This document shows, piece by piece, positions 35,845 to 44,069 of a stretch of 64,000 bases of DNA. Position 1 is the first letter of the stretch. The number at the start of each line of letters is the position of its first letter. Both the position numbers and the translations under genes were made by a program. The notes below the pieces were generated by a model. It was not told the origin of the DNA and made no database searches. It was given only the letters and a program-made list of their open reading frames with translations. The stretch lies in contig NZ_JAPEPC010000001.1 of NCBI RefSeq assembly GCF_026340465.1, forward strand, positions 6,496,501-6,560,500, in the 5' to 3' direction. Source of the DNA: Streptomyces sp. NBC_01306 (GTDB taxonomy: Bacteria > Actinomycetota > Actinomycetes > Streptomycetales > Streptomycetaceae).

Positions 35845-35878
35845 GGACTAGACCAGTGCGGTCAATGGTTCGGACCAA
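35845..35878 (-). promoter_or_regulatory. chitinase direct repeats / DasR-like sites
   Basis: On the minus strand, TTGGTCCGAACC (plus 35867-35878) and CTGGTCTAGTCC (plus 35845-35856) lie 22 bp apart, 98-131 bp upstream of the chitinase start. They resemble both the 12-bp TGGTCCAGACCT repeats of Streptomyces chitinase promoters and the dre consensus ACTGGTCTAGACCAGT of the GlcNAc regulator DasR. Two helical turns of spacing fit tandem binding. Confidence 0.7.
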
Positions 35879-36051
35879 TTTCCGCCCCGTGACGGAAGTC
35901 CGCCGATCGGGCATACTCAAGCCGCCACAGCCTCTGGTCAGCCTCTTCCGCGATCCGGGAGGGCAGCATCGGCTGAAGGCGAGATCCGGCGGCGTTGCCA
36001 CACCCTGGCCACGCGTACGCCGCAGCGCCCGACAGGGAGGAGAGCGTCGCC

Positions 36052-37224
36052 ATGTCCGACCGCGCCCCGCAGTTGGTGGACCGTCAGTTGCCCACCGAGG
36101 AGTCCCGGGACCTGCTCGCGCTGGTGCGCGACATCGTCCAGCGGGAGATCGTGCCCGGTGCGGCCGCCGAGGAGGAAGCCGGCCGGTTCCCCCGCGAGGT
36201 CTTCACCCTGCTCTCGGATGCCGGACTGCTCGGCCTCCCCTACGACTCCGCGTACGGCGGCGGTGACCAGCCGTACGAGGTCTACCTCCAGGTGCTCGAA
36301 GAGCTGGCGGCGGCGCGGCTCACCGTCGGCCTCGGCGTCAGCGTCCACTCGCTCGCCTGCCACGCCCTCGCCGGATACGGCAGCAAGGAGCAGCGGTCCG
36401 CGCAGCTGCCCGCGATGCTCGGCGGGGGACTGCTCGGGGCGTACTGCCTCTCCGAACCCGCCTCGGGCTCGGACGCCGCGTCGCTCCGCACGAAGGCCGT
36501 GCGGGACGGCGACGACTGGGTCATCACCGGCACCAAGGCGTGGATCACACACGGCGGGATCGCCGATTTCTGCACGGTGCTGGCGCGCACCGGCGGCGAG
36601 GGGGCGCGCGGGATCTCGGCGTTCCTGGTGCCGGGCGACGCCGCGGGGCTGTCCGCCGCCGTCCCCGAGAAGAAGATGGGGATGAAGGGCTCGCCCACCG
36701 CCCAGCTGCACTTCGACGCCGTACGGGTGTCGGGCGACCGGCTGATCGGGGAGGAGGGCCAGGGCTTCGCCATCGCCCTCTCCGCGCTCGACTCCGGGCG
36801 GCTGGGGATCGCCGCCTGCGCCATCGGCGTCGCCCAGGCCGCGCTGGACGAGGCGGTGCGGTACGCCACGGAGCGGCAGCAGTTCGGCCACCCCATCGCG
36901 GACTTCCAGGGGCTGCGCTTCATGCTCGCCGACATGGCCACCCAGATCGAGGCGGGCCGGTCCCTCTATCTCGCGGCCGCCCGGCTGCGGGACGCCGGGC
37001 GGCCCTTCTCGCGGCAGGCGGCCATGGCCAAACTCTTCTGCACGGACGCGGCGATGCGGGCCACCACCGACGCGGTCCAGGTGCTCGGCGGCTATGGCTA
37101 CACCGCGGACTTCCCGGTCGAGCGGTTCATGCGGGAGGCCAAGGTGCTGCAGATCGTCGAGGGCACCAATCAGATCCAGCGGATGGTCATCGCCCGCCAC
37201 CTCGCGGGTCCGGAGTCCCGCTGA
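36052..37224 (+). CDS. acyl-CoA dehydrogenase family protein
   Basis: A 390-residue flavoprotein with all three acyl-CoA dehydrogenase parts: N-terminal helical domain, middle beta domain with YCLSEPASGSDAASLRTKAV (FAD/substrate loop) and ITGTKAWITHGGIADF, and C-terminal domain with RQQFGHPIADFQGLRFMLADM, VQVLGGYGYTADFPVERFMREAKVLQIVEGTNQIQRM. The catalytic Glu is expected at the IVEGTNQIQ segment. Chain length of substrate cannot be deduced. GGGAGGAG precedes ATG at 36052. It heads a same-strand run with a CrtC-like protein and an APH-like phosphotransferase, which may form an acyl-lipid pathway. Confidence 0.9.
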   Translation: MSDRAPQLVDRQLPTEESRDLLALVRDIVQREIVPGAAAEEEAGRFPREVFTLLSDAGLLGLPYDSAYGGGDQPYEVYLQVLEELAAARLTVGLGVSVHSLACHALAGYGSKEQRSAQLPAMLGGGLLGAYCLSEPASGSDAASLRTKAVRDGDDWVITGTKAWITHGGIADFCTVLARTGGEGARGISAFLVPGDAAGLSAAVPEKKMGMKGSPTAQLHFDAVRVSGDRLIGEEGQGFAIALSALDSGRLGIAACAIGVAQAALDEAVRYATERQQFGHPIADFQGLRFMLADMATQIEAGRSLYLAAARLRDAGRPFSRQAAMAKLFCTDAAMRATTDAVQVLGGYGYTADFPVERFMREAKVLQIVEGTNQIQRMVIARHLAGPESR

Positions 37225-37432
37225 ACTGACCCGGCTGGACGGTCGTCGCGGTCAGGCGTGCCCACTCCTGGTCGCGGCGGCCCGGGAGGGTCCGGCCGGC
37301 CCGTCCCCACTGGCTGACCAGGGCCTGGTAGATCGGCGCTTCCGCGCTCTGCGGAAGGGATTCTTGAGGGGCGGACGGGAGGAGCCGGCGCAGTCCGGTC
37401 CCGGTCCGGGTCCCGTAGTGCAGAAGAGTCAT
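37187..37432 (-). CDS. small hypothetical protein, antisense overlap with acyl-CoA dehydrogenase end
   Basis: An 81-residue frame with Streptomyces-like codon bias in much of its length. The middle reads EAPIYQALVSQWGRAGRTLPGRRDQEWARL, a form I associate with short conserved hypothetical proteins of this genus. It overlaps the last 38 bases of the acyl-CoA dehydrogenase on the other strand. The ATG has no good ribosome-binding site but GTTGACC lies 5 bases ahead, so a leaderless or mis-called start is possible. Rest of the 37225-37640 gap shows nothing else. Confidence 0.45.
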   Translation of the reverse strand: MTLLHYGTRTGTGLRRLLPSAPQESLPQSAEAPIYQALVSQWGRAGRTLPGRRDQEWARLTATTVQPGQFSGTPDPRGGGR

Positions 37433-37640
37433 GCACGGTCAACGCGGAGCGGCGGCGCGCGGTCACCGCCCCGCGCCGTCGGGCGTCTGTTCGCGCCGTC
37501 AAGGGCGGTGCGCACGCCGCCCGTCCGGGGCCGGCCGGATCCCGCCACTCCGCGGGCCGGCCGGATCCGGTGCGATCCGGGTCTGGCAGTACGTGCCATT
37601 TCTGACGTACCGTCATCTTCCCTGTCAGCAGGAGGATGCC

Positions 37641-38765
37641 GTGACCGACGACCGTCCCATCGCGCTCGACGAATACCCCGTCCATCAGGTGCCGTTGTCG
37701 ATGAAGCATGTCGCGACGGGAGACCGTAACGCCTATGACCGCTGCATCTTCCATGTCTTCGACCACCGGGGCCGGGCGCTGCTCGTGGTGGGACTCGGCG
37801 TCTACCCCAACACGGGTGTGATCGACGCGTACGCGACCCTGCGCACCGGCGACCGGCTGCACGCCGTCCGCGCGTCGGACGCACTCACCGACGACCGGAT
37901 GAACCTCTCCGTCGGCCCCTTGCGTATCACCGTCGACGTCCCGCTCCAACGGCTGACGCTGCACTGTGCGGCCGACCCGGCCGACCCGGACTCGCTCTCG
38001 TACGACATCGAGTGGACCGCGGACTTCCCGGCTGTCTGGGAACCGCACCATGTGCAGCGGCGCGGCGAGCGGCTGATGCTCGAAGGCCGCCGCTTCGTGC
38101 AGGCCGGCAGCTGTTCCGGGGTCATCCGCGCGGGCGGCGAGGAGATACGGGTCGGGGCGGGGGAGTGGACCGGCACCCGCGACCGGAGCTGGGGTGTGCG
38201 GCCCATCCCCGGCGAGGAGGGCGGGCGCGCCGAGGCCGAGTACCGGCCCGAAGGGTTCCACTGGCTCTGGATCCCGGTCCGCTTCGACGACCGCTTCGTC
38301 CTGGTGATCGCCCAGGAGGACGCCGACGGCTACCGGACGCTGAACGAGGCGCTGCTGGTCCGCGACGGGGGCCATGACGTCCAACTCGGCTGGCCGCGCA
38401 CGGAGATCGAGTACCGGCCCGGCACCCGCCACCCCGAACGAGCGGTGATCCACCTCACAGGACCGGACGGGCGGCCGATGGAACTGACCGCCGAAACACT
38501 CTGCTCGTCGCCGCTGGCGCTCGGCGCGGGCTACCCGCCGGCCACCGACTGGCAGCACGGCACCTGGCAGGGGCGCGGCTGGACCGACCGGCGCAGCTAC
38601 GACATGAGCGACCCGGCGGCCCATCCGGCCGCCGCCTACGGCGTCACCGACCACGCCGCCCGCTTCACCCTCGACGGCCAGGTCGGCCACGGCATCTTCG
38701 AGCACGGCAGCTTCGGCCGCCACGACCCCAGCGGATTCACCGGATACGCGTCGGTCGCCCCCTGA
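37641..38765 (+). CDS. CrtC/AttH-like (DUF7064/7065-type) hypothetical protein
   Basis: A 374-residue soluble protein, no signal peptide. Double lipocalin-like beta fold expected: first half with YDRCIFHVFDHRGRALLVVGLGVYPNTGVIDAYATLRTGD, second half with WTGTRDRSWGVRPI and EGFHWLWIPVRFDDRFVLV. The RDRSWGVR motif is shared by hydroxyneurosporene-synthase-like and AttH-like proteins in actinobacteria. AGGAGG at 37629-37635 fixes the GTG start. Enzymatic role not established. It lies between the acyl-CoA dehydrogenase and the APH-like gene on the same strand, which suggests a shared pathway on a lipid or terpenoid substrate. Confidence 0.7.
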   Translation: MTDDRPIALDEYPVHQVPLSMKHVATGDRNAYDRCIFHVFDHRGRALLVVGLGVYPNTGVIDAYATLRTGDRLHAVRASDALTDDRMNLSVGPLRITVDVPLQRLTLHCAADPADPDSLSYDIEWTADFPAVWEPHHVQRRGERLMLEGRRFVQAGSCSGVIRAGGEEIRVGAGEWTGTRDRSWGVRPIPGEEGGRAEAEYRPEGFHWLWIPVRFDDRFVLVIAQEDADGYRTLNEALLVRDGGHDVQLGWPRTEIEYRPGTRHPERAVIHLTGPDGRPMELTAETLCSSPLALGAGYPPATDWQHGTWQGRGWTDRRSYDMSDPAAHPAAAYGVTDHAARFTLDGQVGHGIFEHGSFGRHDPSGFTGYASVAP

Positions 38766-38876
38766 ACGTACGCCCAACGGCCTTGTCCGGCGGCGCTGTA
38801 CGCCGGCCGGGCGCCGCGGGCAGCCGCGCGTCCGCACTCCCCCTCCGCACGCCCTTCCCGAGCGAGGAGCACCGCC

Positions 38877-40013
38877 ATGACCACGGCACCACGCCCCCGC
38901 ACCACCACCCGAGACCCGCAGGAACTGGGCCGCAGGCTCGCCGTCTGGCTCGGCACCCGGCTGCCCGGCGCCCGTGTCGGCGACCTCACGACCCCCGCGT
39001 CGAACGGCATGTCAAGCGAGACCCTGCTCTTCGGCATCGACGGCCCCGCCGCCCCGGTGGACTCCTGCGCCCTGCGCCTGGCCGCCGACCCCGCCGCGTA
39101 CACCGTCTTCCCCGCCTACGACATGGAGCGGCAGTACCGGGTGATGAGCCTGGTCGCCGCGCACACCGACATCCCGGTGCCGCGCGTCCTGTGGCTGGAA
39201 ACGGACCCGGGGCCGCTGGGCGCGCCGTTCTTCGTGATGGAACAGGCCCACGGCAGGGTCCCGCCCGACGTCATGCCCTATACGTACGAAGGGAATTGGC
39301 TGTACGCCGCGACCGACGCCGAACGCGCCGCGCTGGAGGAGGGGACCCTGCGCGTCCTGGCGGGGCTGCACCGGCAGTTCCCCGCCACCGAGGCGGAGTT
39401 CCTGCTGCCCGCAGGGGAAGGCAGTCCGCTGCGCCGCCATGTGGACGAGCAACGGGCCTACTACGCCTGGGTGGTGGACGGTCTGCCGCCCTCACCGCTC
39501 ATCGAGGCGGCCTTCGAGCGGCTGGAGGAGCTGTGGCCCGGGGACGAGGGGCCCGCCGTGCTGTGCTGGGGAGACGCCCGGATCGGCAACATCGTGTACG
39601 ACGGCTTCGAGCCCGCCGCCGTGCTCGACTGGGAGATGGCCGCCTGCGGCCCGTGCGAACTGGACCTCGGCTGGACCGTCTATCTGCACCGCTTCTTCCA
39701 GGACCTCACCGAGGGGTCCGGGCTGCCGGGCCTGCCCGGCCTGCTGCGCCGGGAGAACGCCGAGCGGCGGTACGCCGAACTCACCGGCCACACACCGCGC
39801 GACATGGACTTCCATCTGCTCTACGCGGCGCTGCGGCACGCGATCGTCATGCTGCGCATCGCCTACCGGCAGGTGCACTTCGGCGAGGTCCGGGTCCCCG
39901 CGGACCCGGATGCCATGATCCTGCACCGGGCGTCTCTGGCCGCCCTGGTGGAGGGAACGTACGACTGGTCAGGCGGCTTCGCGCACCGGCCGGGCGGCCT
40001 TGACGGGGCGTGA
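38877..40013 (+). CDS. APH-fold phosphotransferase family protein
   Basis: A 378-residue aminoglycoside-phosphotransferase-like kinase. Fold landmarks: N-lobe SNGMSSETLLFGIDG, the hinge-like FVMEQAHGRVPPDVMPY, the catalytic-loop variant CWGDARIGNIVYDGFEP (WGD in place of HGD) and LDWEMAACGPCELDLGW, the metal-binding segment. This kind is often paired with acyl-CoA dehydrogenases (as in ACAD10/11 fusions), which fits the acyl-CoA dehydrogenase two genes upstream. It probably phosphorylates a hydroxyacyl substrate rather than an antibiotic. GAGGAGC precedes the ATG. The 3' end overlaps the convergent gene by 45 bases. Confidence 0.82.
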   Translation: MTTAPRPRTTTRDPQELGRRLAVWLGTRLPGARVGDLTTPASNGMSSETLLFGIDGPAAPVDSCALRLAADPAAYTVFPAYDMERQYRVMSLVAAHTDIPVPRVLWLETDPGPLGAPFFVMEQAHGRVPPDVMPYTYEGNWLYAATDAERAALEEGTLRVLAGLHRQFPATEAEFLLPAGEGSPLRRHVDEQRAYYAWVVDGLPPSPLIEAAFERLEELWPGDEGPAVLCWGDARIGNIVYDGFEPAAVLDWEMAACGPCELDLGWTVYLHRFFQDLTEGSGLPGLPGLLRRENAERRYAELTGHTPRDMDFHLLYAALRHAIVMLRIAYRQVHFGEVRVPADPDAMILHRASLAALVEGTYDWSGGFAHRPGGLDGA

Positions 40014-40370
40014 GCCCGGCCCGCCGACGTGCGAGAACGGCTGCTTGCGCCAGTCCAGCCCCTGAGGGAGCGTCAGCAGGAGTGCGGTGTCCTGCTCCTG
40101 GGCCTCCAGGGACTCGTCGGCGGGCTTGGCGTCCGACGCCGCACGGCCGGTGCCCACACACGCGGTCAGCCCGAACGGATTCCAGGGGCTCGCGCAGAGC
40201 GCGTGCTCGGGCAGGACGACCTCGCCCGCGAGAAGGGCGATCGGCTGCGCGCAGTCCGGGCAGATCACCCGGTACATCTCATAGGTGTCGTAGGCCGCGA
40301 GACCTGGATCGTTCTCGATGGCCGCGAGCTCTGCGGGCTCGATGGAATCGACGCTCTTCAGCTTGTGCAT
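39969..40370 (-). CDS. small conserved hypothetical protein with CxxC
   Basis: A 133-residue soluble protein. It shows MYRVICPDCAQPIALLAGEVVLPEHALCASPWNPFGLTACVG, with a CPDC pair at about residues 40-43 and further Cys residues near 64 and 75, compatible with a zinc-ribbon-like site. I do not recognise the family. ATG at 40370 has GGGGGAGAAT ahead. It overlaps the phosphotransferase end by 45 bases and is divergent from the Lrp regulator, with an 18-bp palindrome in the spacer placed between its likely -35 and -10. Confidence 0.65.
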   Translation of the reverse strand: MHKLKSVDSIEPAELAAIENDPGLAAYDTYEMYRVICPDCAQPIALLAGEVVLPEHALCASPWNPFGLTACVGTGRAASDAKPADESLEAQEQDTALLLTLPQGLDWRKQPFSHVGGPGSRPVKAARPVREAA

Positions 40371-40405
40371 GGAGATTCTCCCCCTCGGGTGGGCCGACCA
40401 GATAA

Positions 40406-40423
40406 CTGTGGTCTCGACCACAG
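40406..40423. promoter_or_regulatory. palindrome CTGTGGTC-TC-GACCACAG
   Basis: Perfect 8+2+8 inverted repeat 36 bases upstream of the small Cys-containing gene (minus) and 152 upstream of the Lrp gene (plus). TTATCT on the minus strand (plus 40400-40405) directly beside it could be the -10 of the small gene, so a bound protein would block that promoter. A good operator candidate. Confidence 0.6.
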
Positions 40424-40525
40424 CAAGCACTTCCCGCCCGGTGTCCGCGGTAACCGCGCGTTCCCCGCGGACACGGCTCCAGGCCTGTGGCCTTCGTCAC
40501 ACGAACGCGTCACGGGACCCTTACC

Positions 40526-40554
40526 GGCCCTCTCCAGCTGTGCCGGAGAGGGCC
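40526..40554. other. 10-bp stem inverted repeat before the Lrp gene
   Basis: GGCCCTCTCC at 40526-40535 pairs with GGAGAGGGCC at 40545-40554 around a nine-base loop. It ends 20 bases ahead of the Lrp ATG. TAGGTT at 40562-40567 could be the -10 of a leaderless Lrp transcript, in which case the repeat covers the -35 region and would act as an operator rather than in RNA. Confidence 0.45.
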
Positions 40555-40574
40555 GGGGCCATAGGTTGATCCGT

Positions 40575-41015
40575 ATGGAGGAGCTGGATCGCCGCATCGT
40601 GGAATTGCTCGTCAAGGACGGGCGGATGAGCTACACCGACCTGGGCAAGGCCACCGGCCTGTCCACATCGGCGGTGCATCAGCGCGTACGCCGTCTCGAA
40701 CAGCGCGGAGTCATCCGCGGTTACGCCGCCGTGGTCGATCCGGAGGCCGTGGGACTGCCGCTCACCGCGTTCATCTCGGTGAAGCCCTTCGACCCGAGCG
40801 CCCCGGACGACATCGCCGAGCGGCTCGCCGGGGTCCCCGAGATCGAGGCCTGCCACAGCGTGGCGGGCGACGAGAACTACATCCTCAAGGTGCGCGTCCC
40901 GACACCGCTCGCCCTGGAGAACCTGCTGACCAGGATCCGCTCGCTGGCCGGGGTCTCCACCCGTACCACCGTCGTGCTCTCCACCCCGTACGAGGCACGG
41001 CCCCCGGAGATCTGA
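40575..41015 (+). CDS. Lrp/AsnC family transcriptional regulator
   Basis: A 146-residue regulator. The AsnC-type winged helix (about 1-60: MEELDRRIVELLVKDGRMSYTDLGKATGLSTSAVHQRVRRLEQRGVIRGYAAVV) is followed by an RAM/ACT-like effector domain (about 68-142, with VAGDENYILKVRVPTPLALENLLTRIRSLAGVSTRTTVVLS). The G-x-x-N-Y pattern fits amino-acid binding. ATG start without a ribosome-binding site, and a -10-like TAGGTT eight bases upstream, point to leaderless translation. It is followed 66 bases on by an amidohydrolase. Confidence 0.9.
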   Translation: MEELDRRIVELLVKDGRMSYTDLGKATGLSTSAVHQRVRRLEQRGVIRGYAAVVDPEAVGLPLTAFISVKPFDPSAPDDIAERLAGVPEIEACHSVAGDENYILKVRVPTPLALENLLTRIRSLAGVSTRTTVVLSTPYEARPPEI

Positions 41016-41081
41016 GCCGCCCCGCCGCCCGGGGTGCCCCCCTGCGCGGACCGGTGCTCCGCAGGCGGGAGACTGTTCTCC

Positions 41082-42722
41082 ATGACCGAGAGCACCGCCC
41101 CCCAGGCCGACCACCGCACCGTACTGCTGCGCGGTGGGGACATCCACAGCCCCGCCGACCCCTTCGCCACCGCGATGGTCGTGGAACGCGGGCACGTCGC
41201 CTGGGTGGGCTCCGAAGGGGCGGCCGACGCCTTCGCCAAGGGCGTCGACGAGACCGTCGACCTCGAAGGGGCCCTGGTGACCCCGGCGTTCACCGACGCA
41301 CACGTCCACACGACATCGACGGGACTCGCCCTCACCGGCCTCGACCTGTCGGCCGCGCGGACCGCGCAGGAGACCCTGCGGCTCGTCCGGGAGCACGCGG
41401 CGGACCGCCCGGGCGACCGGGTGCTGCTCGGCCACGGCTGGGACGAGTCCGGCTGGCCGGACGGGCAGCCGCTGTCCCGCACCGCGCTCGACGAGGCGGC
41501 CGGTGGCCGGCCGGTCTATCTGCCCCGGGTCGACGTCCACTCGGCCGTGGTCTCCAGCGCCCTGCTCGATCTGGTCCCGAGGGTCACCTCGCTGCCCGGC
41601 TACCGGGCGGACGCCCCGCTCACCGGCGCGGCGCACCACGCCGTGCGTGCGGCGGCCCACGCGCAGATCACCCCGGAGCAGCGCACCGAGGCGCAGCGCG
41701 CCGCCCGCGAGCGGGCCGCCTCGCTCGGTATCGGCTCGCTCCACGAGTGCGGCGGGCCCGACATCTCCGACGAGGACGACTTCACCGGGCTGCTCCGCCT
41801 CGCCGCACAGGAGAAGGGGCCGCGCGTCTTCGGCTACTGGGCCGAGCGTGTCGCCGACGCCAAGGACGCCCGGCGCATCAGGGAACTGGGCGCGGTCGGC
41901 GCGGCCGGCGACCTCTTCGCCGACGGCTCGCTCGGCTCGCACACCGCCTGCCTGCACGAGCCGTACGCGGACGCGGCGCACACCGGCACCGCGCACCTGG
42001 ACTCCGCCGACATCGCCGCCCATGTCACCGCCTGCACCGAGGCCGGGCTCCAGGCGGGCTTCCACGCCATCGGGGACGCCGCGCTCACCGCGGTGGTCGA
42101 CGGGGTGCGGGCCGCCGCGGAGAAGCTCGGCCTCGCCCGGGTCCGCGCCGCCCGGCACCGCGTCGAGCACGCCGAGATGCTCACCCCGGAAACCGTCGCC
42201 GCCTTCGCCGAGCTGGGTCTCACCGCCTCCGTGCAGCCCGCCTTCGACGCGGCGTGGGGCGGCGCCGACGGGATGTACGCCCAGCGGCTCGGCGCCGAGC
42301 GGGCCGGCACCCTCAACCCGTACGCGGCCCTGCTGCGGGCCGGTGTGCCGCTCGCCTTCGGCTCCGACAGCCCGGTCACCCCGCTCGACCCCTGGGGGAA
42401 CGTCCGGGCCGCGGCCTTCCACCGGACCCCCGGACACCGGATCTCCGTACGCGCCGCGTTCACCGCCCACACCCGCGGCGGCTGGCGGTCCATCGGCCGG
42501 GACGACACCGGCGTCCTGGTGCCCGGCGCCCCCGCCGACTACGCGGTCTGGCGCACCGCCGACCTGGTGGTGCAGGCCCCCGACGACCGGGTGGCCCGCT
42601 GGTCGACCGACCCGCGCTCCGGCACCCCGGGGCTGCCGGACCTCACCCCTGGCGCCGAACTCCCGGTCTGCCTGCGGACGGTGGTCTTCGGACAAACTGT
42701 CTTCGTGAGGCCGAACGAGTGA
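41082..42722 (+). CDS. YtcJ-like amidohydrolase (amidohydrolase_3)
   Basis: A 546-residue metal-dependent hydrolase. N-terminal composite beta domain with LLRGGDIHSPADPFATAMVVERGHVAWVGSE; metal site PAFTDAHVH; LGHGWDESGWPDG; GSLGSHTACLHEPYAD; GFHAIGDAALTAVVDGV; RHRVEHAEML; FGSDSPVTPLDPWGNVRAA. This is the YtcJ/NfdA subgroup, with no close assignment of substrate (formamide, enol or amide bonds). ATG at 41082 follows GCGGGAG weakly. It follows the Lrp gene on the same strand. Confidence 0.85.
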   Translation: MTESTAPQADHRTVLLRGGDIHSPADPFATAMVVERGHVAWVGSEGAADAFAKGVDETVDLEGALVTPAFTDAHVHTTSTGLALTGLDLSAARTAQETLRLVREHAADRPGDRVLLGHGWDESGWPDGQPLSRTALDEAAGGRPVYLPRVDVHSAVVSSALLDLVPRVTSLPGYRADAPLTGAAHHAVRAAAHAQITPEQRTEAQRAARERAASLGIGSLHECGGPDISDEDDFTGLLRLAAQEKGPRVFGYWAERVADAKDARRIRELGAVGAAGDLFADGSLGSHTACLHEPYADAAHTGTAHLDSADIAAHVTACTEAGLQAGFHAIGDAALTAVVDGVRAAAEKLGLARVRAARHRVEHAEMLTPETVAAFAELGLTASVQPAFDAAWGGADGMYAQRLGAERAGTLNPYAALLRAGVPLAFGSDSPVTPLDPWGNVRAAAFHRTPGHRISVRAAFTAHTRGGWRSIGRDDTGVLVPGAPADYAVWRTADLVVQAPDDRVARWSTDPRSGTPGLPDLTPGAELPVCLRTVVFGQTVFVRPNE

Positions 42723-43255
42723 CATCGCGGCATTTCGTGCGGCCGATCGATGCCGGAAAGTCTCTCCCGCCACCTGCGGCTCTTCCGTACTGACCTGGTC
42801 ATTCATCAGAACACCGCAGGTCGGGCGAGTATTGACAGGAAGCGGCCACCGGCGGGTAGGTTCGGCCGAGTCCACCACAGGACGTCCGACCGGCAAACCT
42901 CCACGCAGTCGTCGAACGCCGCTGGGTCATGGGGCGGTACACCGGAAGGCGTGCCACCACTGGGAGCCAGGTTCAGCGCCCGCGCCTCGGGGGCGAGGGA
43001 GGTTTCAGCCGGAAGGGGGTCCGCCCTGCTCCTCAGGAGTTCGCGGGCAGGTGCGACCCGGGTGGGGCCCGGACGTTCAGTAGACAACGGCTCTCGGTCG
43101 ACCCGCAGCCAGCGGGCCCCAGGTCGGCCCGAAGGACGCCGGGCCCCGATCCGAAGTTCCCCTCCCCTCTCGGGAGTCGGGCCTGCCGATGCGGCTGCGT
43201 TCCACCATCCCGGCGCTGGATAGGGTGATGGCTCGGCACACAGTGAGGGGCAGTA
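42723..43255 (+). other. 533-bp gene-free region before ppm1, candidate structured leader
   Basis: No convincing coding frame on either strand. A vegetative-type promoter is visible at 42832-42862. From there, about 390 bases reach the ppm1 start. Complementary blocks are plentiful: GGGGCCCGG at 43064-43072 and CCGGGCCCC at 43139-43147 are exact complements, and CTCCTCAGGAG at 43029-43039 is a small hairpin. I compared it by eye with RNase P RNA, tmRNA, 4.5S RNA, cobalamin, ydaO and ykkC elements and found none. Confidence 0.4.
42832..42862 (+). promoter_or_regulatory. HrdB-type promoter upstream of ppm1
   Basis: TTGACA at 42832-42837 and TAGGTT at 42857-42862, separated by 19 bases, in an otherwise non-coding stretch. 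The -35 is a perfect match to the vegetative consensus. It would produce a long 5' leader for ppm1 or a free small RNA. Confidence 0.55.
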
Positions 43256-44023
43256 GTGAACGACGGCGGTGAGCGGCGATTCGGTCCGCTCGGCAAGGCC
43301 TTGGTCATCATTCCGACCTACAACGAGGCCGAGAACATCAAGCCGATCGTTGCCCGGGTTCGCGCCGCGGTGCCGGAGGCGGACATTCTGGTCGCCGACG
43401 ACAACAGCCCGGACGGCACCGGGAAGATCGTTGATGAGCTGGCGGGGGACGACCCGCAGGTCCAGGTGCTGCACCGGAAGGGCAAGGAAGGCCTCGGCGC
43501 CGCGTATCTCGCCGGCTTCCGCTGGGGCATCGAGCACGGGTACGGCGTCCTGGTGGAGATGGACGCCGACGGTTCGCACCAGCCCGAGGAACTTCCCCGC
43601 CTGCTCACCGCGTTGAAGGGCGCCGACCTGGTGCTCGGCTCGCGGTGGATGCCGGGCGGACGGGTCGTCAACTGGCCCAAGTCCCGGGAACTGCTCTCGC
43701 GGGGCGGCAGTACGTACTCGCGGCTGCTGCTCGGCGTACCGATCCGCGATGTCACCGGTGGTTTCCGGGCGTTCCGCAAGGAGACCCTGCAGGAACTCGG
43801 CCTCGACGAGGTGTCGTCCCAGGGGTACTGCTTCCAGGTGGACCTCGCCCGGCGGGCCGTCGAGGCGGGCTGCCATGTCGTGGAGGTCCCGATCACCTTC
43901 GTCGAGCGCGAGATCGGCGACTCCAAGATGAGCAAGGACATCGTCGTGGAGGCGCTGTGGCGGGTGACGGCCTGGGGGGTCGGCTCGCGGGCCTCCCGCC
44001 TGCTGGGGCGGGAGCCTTCCTGA
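43256..44023 (+). CDS. ppm1: polyprenol monophosphomannose synthase
   Basis: A 255-residue GT2 glycosyltransferase that moves mannose from GDP-mannose to polyprenyl phosphate, the donor for protein O-mannosylation. Motifs: LVIIPTYNEAENI, VADDNSPDGTG, VEMDADGSHQPEEL (the metal-binding DxD), GSRWMPGG and GYCFQVDLARRAVEAGCHVVEVPITFVER. No C-terminal membrane domain; in Streptomyces this soluble enzyme is separate from the apolipoprotein N-acyltransferase homologue fused to it in mycobacteria. GTG with GAGGGG ahead. 46 bases to fxsA. Confidence 0.92.
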   Translation: MNDGGERRFGPLGKALVIIPTYNEAENIKPIVARVRAAVPEADILVADDNSPDGTGKIVDELAGDDPQVQVLHRKGKEGLGAAYLAGFRWGIEHGYGVLVEMDADGSHQPEELPRLLTALKGADLVLGSRWMPGGRVVNWPKSRELLSRGGSTYSRLLLGVPIRDVTGGFRAFRKETLQELGLDEVSSQGYCFQVDLARRAVEAGCHVVEVPITFVEREIGDSKMSKDIVVEALWRVTAWGVGSRASRLLGREPS

Positions 44024-44069
44024 GCTCCCCAGCACGTCATCCGTGCGCGCCTGCAGGCACACTGGGAGC

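Noticed and set aside
40521..42896. A 791-codon open frame on the minus strand
   Set aside because: Antisense to the Lrp regulator and the amidohydrolase, both with unmistakable motifs.
42750..43223. A 157-codon plus-strand frame in the gap before ppm1
   Set aside because: Ser/Arg-rich composition, no codon bias, no ribosome-binding site and it crosses the promoter.
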